Origin: an uncultured Eubacteriales bacterium
GTDB taxonomy: Bacteria; Bacillota; Clostridia; Christensenellales; Aristaeellaceae
Length of the DNA stretch: 32,183 nucleotides
Assembly (NCBI GenBank): GCA_902767315.1
Contig: CACXHB010000136.1
Span: 1 to 32,183, forward strand
Reading direction: 5' to 3'
Shown here piece by piece: positions 23,005 to 29,551 of this stretch. How positions within the stretch are numbered: position 1 is the stretch's first letter; each line of letters opens with the position of its first letter. Under the pieces are notes generated by a model. The model was given only the letters and a program-made list of their open reading frames with translations. It was not told where the DNA came from and did not search any database. The position numbers were made by a program, and so were the translations under genes.

Positions 23005-23433
23005 ATGAGCGCTGTATCCATCATCATCGACATTATTCTGATCCTGGTTTCCATTATCCTGATCATCACCGTGCTTATGCAGCAGGGCCAGCGTGAGGGT
23101 CTGGGTGCGATCGGTGGAGGCGCGGAAACCTTCTTTGGAAAGAACAAGGCCAAGAGCTACGAAGGCAAGCTGGCCAAGCTGACCAAGATCTGCGCCATCG
23201 TCTTCATCGTGCTGGCCATCGTGGCTACCATCGTCACCGGCAATAAGGACAGCCGTTCCAAGACCACCACGGATACCACCGCCGCCGTCACCGCCGAACC
23301 CACTGTGGAAGCCGACGCTACCGAAGAAGCCGTCGAACCCACTGCCGAGGCCACCGACGCCGCCGATACCGAAGCGGAGCCCACCGCGGAAGCGGAAGAA
23401 ACCGTGGAGCCCGAGGAGACCACCGAAGGCTAA
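23005..23433 (+). CDS. secG: Protein-export membrane protein SecG with a long acidic C-terminal tail
   Basis: Small subunit of the SecYEG translocon. Two hydrophobic helices (about 4-25 and 57-77) flank the conserved cytoplasmic loop: VLMQQGQREGLGAIGGGAET then FFGK, which is diagnostic for SecG. The usual protein is about 75-80 residues; this one is 142 because of a Glu/Ala/Thr/Pro-rich extension from about residue 80 (AEPTVEADATEEAVEPTAEA and onward), strongly acidic and probably disordered. With both ends of SecG thought to face outward, the tail would be extracytoplasmic. The start has an ideal AAGGAGG Shine-Dalgarno. It is monocistronic between its own promoter and a strong terminator. 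Confidence 0.93.
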   Translation: MSAVSIIIDIILILVSIILIITVLMQQGQREGLGAIGGGAETFFGKNKAKSYEGKLAKLTKICAIVFIVLAIVATIVTGNKDSRSKTTTDTTAAVTAEPTVEADATEEAVEPTAEATDAADTEAEPTAEAEETVEPEETTEG

Positions 23434-23461
23434 TTTTCCTATCCTTCTTGTTGCAATAAAA

Positions 23462-23491
23462 AGCAGCCGCAGTTTTTGCGGTTGCTTTTTT
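23462..23491. terminator. Bidirectional terminator after secG
   Basis: AGCAGCCGCA (23462-23471) pairs with TGCGGTTGCT (23477-23486, one G-U), followed by a run of six T. On the - strand the stem is followed by TTTTTATT, so it can also end the DUF2284 transcript. Confidence 0.88.
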
Positions 23492-23507
23492 GTCGTTTCC
23501 CTGCGCC

Positions 23508-23869
23508 CTATTCCACCAGCACAAGGCCGAAATGGTTCTGTACCTCTCCCGGATCCCGCAGCGTGTGGATCTCCAGCCCGTTTGCCCGCACCGTGGCGAA
23601 TACGTCGATGCCGCAGGCCTCCATGGCCGGCACCGTCTTGCCCGGGAAATTGCACTGGTCGGGATTGCAAACCTTGCTTTTCATCTCCCGGGTTTCCTTC
23701 CAGGAAGGTTTTTTGGCGGACAGCAGTGGCTTTGCCCGTAACGATTGCATCCGTATTGACAGCGATAAACGGTCCATGGGGCCGTCTTTACGCTTTGGGC
23801 CTCGATTCGCATGGCCAGGTCTGCGCCGCCCTGCTTCAATAACTCAAAGTATTTCTCCAACGTCTCCAT
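23508..23869 (-). pseudogene. DUF2284 metal-binding-type gene, frameshifted at an A6 run and apparently lacking its middle
   Basis: The first frame (ATG at 23869, behind GAGGAG) encodes METLEKYFELLKQGGADLAM, then KTAPWTVYRCQYGC and YGQSHCCPP, the N-terminal Cys pattern of DUF2284 proteins, and then stops at 23681. The conserved continuation lies in the -1 frame from about 23708: KPSWKETREM, then CNPDQCNFPGKTVPAMEACG and IDVFATVRANGLEI, ending at 23508. The switch falls on A-AAA-AAC (complement of 23708-23714), a canonical -1 slippery heptamer placed in the zero frame. Even when joined the product is about 120 residues, whereas family members as I recall run about 170-200; the segment between the CCPP and final Cys blocks looks deleted. 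A decayed gene is most likely; programmed frameshifting or a sequencing error in the homopolymer are alternatives. Confidence 0.7.
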
Positions 23870-24425
23870 CCGTCTTTTGCTCCTCACGAAATGTCTCCCG
23901 CACCCGCCGGCACAACGCTCGCCATGCCGCCTCCTGGCCGTCGATGGTTCGCTCCAGCCTCCGGACTCGCTCCAGAGCCAGCGCATGGGTTGCACGGTCA
24001 ATCGCTCCCTGTTCCAGCGCCAGATCCAGTTCTTCCCGGTCCAGTTCGTCCCAGGAGCCGTCCTCCGCGTTGATCACCACGTCCAGAAACAGATCCAAAA
24101 ACCGCATTTCCCCCTCGGGCCCCATAAAGTTTTTCAGGGTAATATCAAAATAATATTGCACCGGCTGTTTATCCCGGTCGTACATCACCGTCAGCCACCA
24201 TTCCCCCGCCTCCGGGGCCAGCTGCAGCCAGGTATACCCCTCCCGGGCGATGCACAGCCGCTTTCCCGCCGTGGTCACAAACCAGGGCTGTTCCACCCGA
24301 TCGATCCACGTCAGCCCTGCCGTGCCCGTAAATCCTTCTACAGAAACGGGGCGGAAGACGCAGCGGGTGGATTTCAGCCGCCGCATCTCCTTTCGCAGCA
24401 TGCCTTTTTCCTTCATCCGCAGCAT
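23844..24425 (-). CDS. DUF402 family protein
   Basis: Cytoplasmic protein of 193 residues. The DUF402 core is at about 55-150: the aromatic-rich strand region GYTWLQLAPEAGEWWLTVMY, the signature YYFDITLKNFMGPEGEMRFL, then DLFLDVVINAEDG and the acidic helix DELDREELDLALEQGAI. Some DUF402 proteins are nucleoside tri/diphosphatases using clustered acidic residues, others are linked to RNA binding, so the activity here is open. The ATG at 24425 has an AAGGAGG Shine-Dalgarno and lies 18 nt after the fucosidase stop. The 3' end overlaps the start of the DUF2284 remnant by 26 nt, implying one transcript. Confidence 0.82.
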   Translation of the reverse strand: MLRMKEKGMLRKEMRRLKSTRCVFRPVSVEGFTGTAGLTWIDRVEQPWFVTTAGKRLCIAREGYTWLQLAPEAGEWWLTVMYDRDKQPVQYYFDITLKNFMGPEGEMRFLDLFLDVVINAEDGSWDELDREELDLALEQGAIDRATHALALERVRRLERTIDGQEAAWRALCRRVRETFREEQKTDGDVGEIL

Positions 24426-24443
24426 CTTCCGCCCCTCCTTGCC

Positions 24444-25766
24444 TTACTTCAGGAACACCTCAATGACCGGCACCAGCACGTTGGGCTTCACGTCCGGCAG
24501 CTCGATCACCAGCAGATCGTCCGCCTGCGTCGCGCCCTCGGAGAAGTGGTTGACCTTCTTCTCGGTGTAGAGCAGCTCGCTGCCGTCGTGCAGGAACTGG
24601 ACGTATTCCACCTTTCCCGCCAGCCCGTGAATCTGCAGGTGCTTGAAGGGATAGGCAAACAGATGGATGTACAGCCGCTTGCCGTCCTCGGACTGGGTGT
24701 AACGGCAGTCGGCAGGCAGGGTCTTCAAAAGCTCCGGTTCCGCCATGGTGCATCCGTAAATGGAGCGTCCGTTGTACTTCATCCATTCGCCGTATGCCTT
24801 CAGCGCGTCCACCGCCCGGTAATCGAAATATCCCCGGGAAGTGGGGCCCACGTTCATCAGCAGATTGCCGCCCAGGGCCACGGTGTTCACCAGCATGCGA
24901 ACCAGCATTTCAGGGGATTTCCAGCTGGTTTCGTCCCGGTAATATCCCCAGGAGCCGGAGAAGGTCTGGCAGGCTTCCCAGGTCACCAGCTCGCCGGTTT
25001 CCTTGTGCCGAATCCATTCCAGGGGCTGATACTGCTCCGGCGTCCAAAGATCCTGCTCCATCTCGGTGCGGTTGTCAATGATAATGCCGGGCTGCAGGCT
25101 CCGGGCCAGGGCGATAAGCTCTTCCGCCTCCCAGTCGTCCTTGCCCTTGCCCTTCATCCATTCCTTGCCGGGCTCAGGCTTGTTGCCGCTGTAGGAGAAG
25201 TCGAACCACAGAATGTCGATCTTGCCGTAATTGGTCAGAAGCTCCCGCACCTGATTGCGCATGTATTCGGCATACTTGTGCATGTCCCGGCCCTGGTTCT
25301 GCTCAAATGCGTCAGGGTCGTTCCTGCGGGGATGCAGCATATCGATGGGGAAATCCGGATGATGCCAGTCGATCAGTGAATAATAGAAGCCCACCTTCAG
25401 CCCCTCGGCCCGGAAAGCGTCCGCGTATTCCCGCACCAGGTCCCGCCCAAAGGGGGTATTGGTGCTCTTGTAATCAGTATACTGGCTGTCAAACAGGCAG
25501 AATCCCTCGTGATGCTTGGTGGTCAACACCGCGTACTTCATGCCCGCGGCCTTGGCCTGCCGGGCCCATTCCCGCGCGTCAAACAGGTCGGGATTGAAGT
25601 GGTCAAAGTATTTCTGATACTTCTCTTCCGGGGTGCACTCGTGGTTTTTCACCCATTCGTGCCGGGACGGCAGGGCGTACAGGCCGAAGTGGATGAACAT
25701 GCCGAAACGATCGTGGCGGAACCATGCGGTATCACCGGGAGTCTTGCGGGTTACGTAACTTGACAT
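24444..25766 (-). CDS. Alpha-L-fucosidase, GH29 (cytoplasmic)
   Basis: Retaining glycosidase that removes alpha-L-fucose from glycans, 440 residues. GH29 features in order are WFRHDRFGMFIHFGLYALPS (about 15-34), KYAVLTTKHHEGFCLFDS (about 77-94), GFYYSLIDWHHPDFP (about 126-140), and the nucleophile Asp in KIDILWFDFSYSG (Asp about 189). A C-terminal beta domain begins at about 355. The N-terminus (MSSYVTRKTPGDTAW) carries no signal peptide, so the enzyme should act on imported fucosylated oligosaccharides, yet no sugar transporter is adjacent. Shine-Dalgarno GGAGG precedes the ATG. The gene follows folT by 21 nt and precedes the DUF402 gene, forming an operon. The usual acid/base Glu could not be placed by eye. 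Confidence 0.92.
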   Translation of the reverse strand: MSSYVTRKTPGDTAWFRHDRFGMFIHFGLYALPSRHEWVKNHECTPEEKYQKYFDHFNPDLFDAREWARQAKAAGMKYAVLTTKHHEGFCLFDSQYTDYKSTNTPFGRDLVREYADAFRAEGLKVGFYYSLIDWHHPDFPIDMLHPRRNDPDAFEQNQGRDMHKYAEYMRNQVRELLTNYGKIDILWFDFSYSGNKPEPGKEWMKGKGKDDWEAEELIALARSLQPGIIIDNRTEMEQDLWTPEQYQPLEWIRHKETGELVTWEACQTFSGSWGYYRDETSWKSPEMLVRMLVNTVALGGNLLMNVGPTSRGYFDYRAVDALKAYGEWMKYNGRSIYGCTMAEPELLKTLPADCRYTQSEDGKRLYIHLFAYPFKHLQIHGLAGKVEYVQFLHDGSELLYTEKKVNHFSEGATQADDLLVIELPDVKPNVLVPVIEVFLK

Positions 25767-25787
25767 GTGTTTTCCTCCATTCGCGTT

Positions 25788-26348
25788 TTATTTTTTATAT
25801 AAAGGATGCTTTTTCAAAAACAGAATCAGCGCCATCAAAAGCAGCGCCTCCGCCGGCAGCAGCACCAGATTTTTCACCACTCGGGTGGACAGCAGTACCA
25901 GATAAGCCTTTCCGGTAAATATCATGCTCCAACAGGTGTTCAGCAGGATGTTCACCAATACGTTAATCAGTCCCTTGGCCACGGCGGGCATGTAATATAC
26001 CTGCTTGCCCGCAATGCCGTACAGGCAGACGCCGTAAATCAGTCCGCCCAGGATGCCTGAAAGGGTGTATCCCGGGAAATACGCTCCCGCGGGCTTCACC
26101 AGCCACATGACTACGTCCAGAAGCCCTCCCGAAAGCATGGCCGGCACCGGGCCGAAAAGATAACCCGTTATGCCGATGGGAAGAAAGGTAAAGGAAACCT
26201 TCAGCGTGGGCGTGGCATAAAAGGAACAGAAATAATCCAGCACCACTCCCAGCGCCAGCAGCATGGCGCAGGCCGTCAGCGTCCGGGGGGATTTCATGCC
26301 CTTTGCAGACGCCGCGAAATTCTTGGCCAGCTTCTTCAGATACGTCAT
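25788..26348 (-). CDS. folT: ECF transporter S component, FolT-like (folate family)
   Basis: Substrate-binding membrane subunit of an energy-coupling-factor vitamin transporter, 186 residues, with about six hydrophobic segments. The N-terminal pattern SPRTLTACAMLLALGVVLDY then KVSFTFLPIGITGYLFGPV matches the folate-family S components; the LxALxVVL motif that docks to EcfT is visible. The energising EcfA/A'/T genes are not in the window and are usually shared from elsewhere. ATGs occur at 26354 and 26348; GAGGTG (26360-26355) is correctly spaced only for 26348. The promoter leaves a leader of roughly 14 nt, so there is no room for a THF riboswitch. Substrate by family only; a related S component is possible. 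Confidence 0.82.
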   Translation of the reverse strand: MTYLKKLAKNFAASAKGMKSPRTLTACAMLLALGVVLDYFCSFYATPTLKVSFTFLPIGITGYLFGPVPAMLSGGLLDVVMWLVKPAGAYFPGYTLSGILGGLIYGVCLYGIAGKQVYYMPAVAKGLINVLVNILLNTCWSMIFTGKAYLVLLSTRVVKNLVLLPAEALLLMALILFLKKHPLYKK

Positions 26349-26368
26349 TCGCATCACCTCGCCCTGCC

Positions 26369-26397
26369 ATTATACCCCAATGCCACAGGATTGGCAA
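26369..26397 (-). promoter_or_regulatory. Sigma-A promoter of the folT-fucosidase operon
   Basis: On the - strand TTGCCA (26397-26392), 17 bp, TATAAT (26374-26369). Its -35 directly abuts the -35 of the divergent branching-enzyme promoter. Confidence 0.85.
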
Positions 26398-26426
26398 TTG
26401 AAATTTTCGTACATTCTGTGTATAAT
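26398..26426 (+). promoter_or_regulatory. Sigma-A promoter of the branching-enzyme gene
   Basis: TTGAAA (26398-26403), 17 bp, TATAAT (26421-26426), 20 bp before the ATG. The predicted leader is about 14 nt, just long enough for the GAGGTGA Shine-Dalgarno at 26434-26440. Confidence 0.85.
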
Positions 26427-26446
26427 ATAACATGAGGTGATGACAC

Positions 26447-28468
26447 ATGGCGACACGCAGGTCTTCCCGCCCCAAATATCGAATTCTCAGCGTAGATCCT
26501 TACCTGAAACCCTATGCCGCGGATATCGAACTGCGCATGCGCCGTTTGCTGGATACTCGGCGGGCGCTGCTGGATCCGGGCAAGGAGCTTTACGACTTTG
26601 CCAACGGTTATATCTATTTCGGCCTGGCCCGCACCACCGAGGGCTGGCTTTACCGGGAATGGGCTCCCGGCGCGGATCAGGTGCACCTCATTGGGGATTT
26701 CAACGGCTGGAATCGCACCAGTCATCCCCTCACCCGCCTGGAAAACGGCGTGTGGGAAATTTATATCCAGGGCATCGACGCCATCTGCCATGGCCAGCGC
26801 TATAAGGTGCAGATTACCCGTCAGGGCAAAATCTTCGACCGCATTCCCCTCTACGCCCACAGCGTGATTCAGGACCCGGTCACCAACGAATTCTGCAGCC
26901 GGGTGTGGTCGCCCAAGCGCCCCTTCCGCTGGACCGACGGCGGCTATGGTCGCCGTAAGCCCACCTCTTTGTATATCTACGAAGCCCACGTGGGCATGGC
27001 CCAGGAAAAGCCCGGTATCGGCACCTATCGGGAATTTGCCGACATCACCCTCAAGCGCATCCTGGACGCCGGTTATAACACCATCCAGCTCATGGGCGTG
27101 ATGCAGCACCCCTATTACGCCTCCTTCGGCTATCAGGTGTCCAATTTCTTTGCCCCCGCCAGCTGGTTCGGCAATCCGGACGATCTGAAATATCTGGTGA
27201 ATAAAGCCCACGAGATGGGCCTGTTTGTGCTTCTGGACGTGGTGCATTCCCACGCCGCCGCCAATAGCGCCGACGGCATCAACCTGTTCGACGGCACCGA
27301 GGATCAGTTCTTCGAACAGGACGATCACCCCGCCTGGGGCACCAAGCTGTTCAATTATTCCAAGCATCAGGTGCTGCATTTCCTGCTATCCAACCTGAAA
27401 TTCTGGCAGGAGGAATACCATTTCGACGGCTTCCGCTTCGACGGCGTTACCTCCATGCTCTATAAAGACCACGGCCTGGGGGTCAGCTTCACGGACTATT
27501 CCCAGTATTTCAGCCTGAACACCAACGTCGCCGCCGTAACTTATCTGCAACTGGCCAACGACCTGGTGCATTCCGTCAATCCCTTCGCCATCACCATCGC
27601 CGAGGATATGTCCGGCATGCCCGGCATGTGCCTGCCCGTGCGGGACGGCGGCCTGGGCTTCGATTATCGGCTGGCCATGGGCGTGCCGGATATGTGGATT
27701 CGCCTGACCAAGGATACCCCGGACGAGGCCTGGGATCTGGGCAATATCTATTACGAGCTCACCACTCGCCGGCCCAGGGAGAAAAACATCGGCTATAGCG
27801 AAAGCCACGATCAGGCCATGGTGGGCGATAAAACCCTGATCTTCCGCATGGCCGATGCGGAAATGTACACCGGCATGGATAAATCCTACCATTCCCCCGT
27901 CATCGACCGGGCCATGGCGCTGATTAAGATCATCCGCCTTCTGACCCTCTCTCTGGGCAGCGATGGCTATCTGAACTTCATGGGCAATGAATTCGGCCAT
28001 CCGGAATGGATCGATTTCCCCCGGGAGGGCAACGGCTGGTCCTTCCAATATGCCCGCCGCCAGTGGTCCCTGCAGGATAACGGCTTTCTGAAGTATCAGT
28101 GGCTTCGGGATTTCGACCGGGCCATGCTGCGCTTTTCCCGGCAGTATCGCATTCTGGCCAAGCCCGCGCCGGTGAATCTCTGGACGGACGAATCCAAAAA
28201 GCTGCTGGCCTATTCCAAGGGCGATCTGATCTATCTGGTGAATCTGCATCCCACGGATTCCTATCCGGATTTTTTCCTGCCCTGTCATACCCTGGGCCCG
28301 GGCAGCTATCAGGCGGTTTTCTCCACCGACGATCCCCGCTTCGGCGGCCAGGGCCGGGTGGACGAAACTTATCGCTATCTCACAACGCCCGGGGATTCCA
28401 CCCATTCCGTGGGCTTCCGGGTGTACGCCCCCTGCCGCACCATGACGGTCTTTCGGAAACTTGATTAA
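26447..28468 (+). CDS. 1,4-alpha-glucan branching enzyme, eukaryotic-like (GH13, probably subfamily 8)
   Basis: Cytoplasmic enzyme that makes alpha-1,6 branches in glycogen-like glucan, 673 residues. A CBM48 module (about 60-160, REWAPGADQVHLIGDFNGWN) precedes the TIM barrel. The barrel shows LYIYEAHVGMAQE, YNTIQLMGVMQHPYYASFGY, DVVHSHAAANSADG (Asp 264), GFRFDGVTSM with nucleophile Asp 332, ITIAEDMSGMPGM with acid/base Glu 386, and YSESHDQAMVGDKT with Asp 455. NFMGNEFGHPEWIDFPREGN and a C-terminal beta domain close it. These blocks follow eukaryotic GBE1 almost word for word, unlike the common bacterial GlgB. Other glycogen genes (glgC, glgA, glgP) are not in the window. A consensus promoter and GAGGTGA Shine-Dalgarno fix the ATG at 26447. 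Confidence 0.94.
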   Translation: MATRRSSRPKYRILSVDPYLKPYAADIELRMRRLLDTRRALLDPGKELYDFANGYIYFGLARTTEGWLYREWAPGADQVHLIGDFNGWNRTSHPLTRLENGVWEIYIQGIDAICHGQRYKVQITRQGKIFDRIPLYAHSVIQDPVTNEFCSRVWSPKRPFRWTDGGYGRRKPTSLYIYEAHVGMAQEKPGIGTYREFADITLKRILDAGYNTIQLMGVMQHPYYASFGYQVSNFFAPASWFGNPDDLKYLVNKAHEMGLFVLLDVVHSHAAANSADGINLFDGTEDQFFEQDDHPAWGTKLFNYSKHQVLHFLLSNLKFWQEEYHFDGFRFDGVTSMLYKDHGLGVSFTDYSQYFSLNTNVAAVTYLQLANDLVHSVNPFAITIAEDMSGMPGMCLPVRDGGLGFDYRLAMGVPDMWIRLTKDTPDEAWDLGNIYYELTTRRPREKNIGYSESHDQAMVGDKTLIFRMADAEMYTGMDKSYHSPVIDRAMALIKIIRLLTLSLGSDGYLNFMGNEFGHPEWIDFPREGNGWSFQYARRQWSLQDNGFLKYQWLRDFDRAMLRFSRQYRILAKPAPVNLWTDESKKLLAYSKGDLIYLVNLHPTDSYPDFFLPCHTLGPGSYQAVFSTDDPRFGGQGRVDETYRYLTTPGDSTHSVGFRVYAPCRTMTVFRKLD

Positions 28469-28505
28469 TCACCGGCCCGCGCCGGTTGAATAGGAGGAAC
28501 TTTTC

Positions 28506-29486
28506 ATGCTTCGTTTTGCAATGATCAGCAAGTGGCACGTGCACGCCCCCGGTTACGCCAAATTCGTGCAGCAGCAGAAGGACGCCTGCATCACCTGCGT
28601 CTGGGATGAGGACGCCGCCCGGGGCAAGGCCTGGGCCGAGGAACTGGGCGTAGATTTCGAAGCCGATTACGACGCGCTGCTTCGCCGGGAGGACGTAGAC
28701 GCCATCCTGGTTTGCACCCCCACCAACGCCCATCACGACGTGATGATCAAGGCCGCCAACGCCGGCAAGCACATCTTCACCGAAAAGGTGCTGGCCCTCA
28801 CCACCAAAGAAGCCGACGAAATCATCGCCGCCATCGAGAAAAACGGCGTGAAGTTCTCCATCTGCTATCCCCATCGCTGCATGCCCCGGAACCTGGTGCT
28901 CAAGCAGCTGGTGGATGACGGCCTGCTGGGCGACATCACCGTCATGCGGGTGCGCAATTGCCACAACGGCGCGCTGGCGGGCTGGCTGCCGGATTACTGG
29001 TATGACCCGGAAACCACCGGCGGCGGCGCCATGATGGATCTGGGCGCTCACGGCATGTACCTGGCTCATTGGCTGCTGGGCAATCCCGTGCGCATTCAGT
29101 CCATGTTCAATAACCTGATGCCCGTTCCCGTGGACGATAACGCCGTGTGCACCATCGAATTCGAGAACAAGGCCATCGCCATCGCCGAAACCAGCCTGGT
29201 TTCCCCCATGTGCCCCACCCGCCTGGAGCTCTACGGCACCAAGGGCGTGGCCATGTATGAAAACGACGAGGTGAAGTTCCAGAACGAGTTCACCTCCAAG
29301 TATGTGGAAGGCGGCTGGGTCACCCCCAAGCTGCCCAAGGAACTGCCCCATCCCATCCGCCAGTTCATCGACGGCGTGCTCTATGGCAAGGAAATCGCCT
29401 TCGATACCGCCGAAGCCCGTGTGCTGACCCAGCTGATGGAAATGGCTTACATCTCCGATAAGGAGCGCCGCGAAGTCCGCTTCTGA
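28506..29486 (+). CDS. Gfo/Idh/MocA family NAD(P)-dependent oxidoreductase
   Basis: Soluble dehydrogenase of 326 residues, family of sugar, inositol and amino-sugar oxidoreductases. The N-terminal Rossmann domain (about 1-120) is MLRFAMISKWHVHAPGYAKF, then VDAILVCTPTNAHHDV, AGKHIFTEKVLA; the usual EKP cofactor motif reads EKV here, and the GxGxxG turn is replaced by ISKWHVHAPG, so the N-terminus is divergent. The C-terminal domain has the catalytic-type TTGGGAMMDLGAHGMYLAHW with Asp and His, and RLELYGTKGVAMYE. The ATG follows TAGGAGG about 8 nt upstream and lies 37 nt after the branching enzyme stop, so co-transcription is likely. The substrate is unknown, but proximity suggests sugar metabolism. 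Confidence 0.9.
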   Translation: MLRFAMISKWHVHAPGYAKFVQQQKDACITCVWDEDAARGKAWAEELGVDFEADYDALLRREDVDAILVCTPTNAHHDVMIKAANAGKHIFTEKVLALTTKEADEIIAAIEKNGVKFSICYPHRCMPRNLVLKQLVDDGLLGDITVMRVRNCHNGALAGWLPDYWYDPETTGGGAMMDLGAHGMYLAHWLLGNPVRIQSMFNNLMPVPVDDNAVCTIEFENKAIAIAETSLVSPMCPTRLELYGTKGVAMYENDEVKFQNEFTSKYVEGGWVTPKLPKELPHPIRQFIDGVLYGKEIAFDTAEARVLTQLMEMAYISDKERREVRF

Positions 29487-29504
29487 TCCGTTTTTTCCAT
29501 ATTA

Positions 29505-29546
29505 AAGGAGCCGTCCTCTCAACGAGGCGGCTCCTTCTTTTGTTTG
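29505..29546 (+). terminator. Intrinsic terminator after the oxidoreductase gene
   Basis: AAGGAGCCG (29505-29513) pairs with CGGCTCCTT (29528-29536), extended by CCTC/GAGG (29515-29518, 29524-29527), and is followed by CTTTTGTTT. The - strand lacks a U-tract after the stem, so it serves mainly the + strand genes. Confidence 0.85.
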
Positions 29547-29551
29547 GTTGA

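Noticed and set aside
26349-26370. A THF riboswitch before folT, as often seen in Bacillota
   Set aside because: The promoter leaves only about 14 nt of leader, too short for any riboswitch.
26354-28405. Two long open frames (about 340 codons each) opposite the branching enzyme
   Set aside because: Antisense shadows of a gene whose catalytic motifs are all intact; the products resemble no family.
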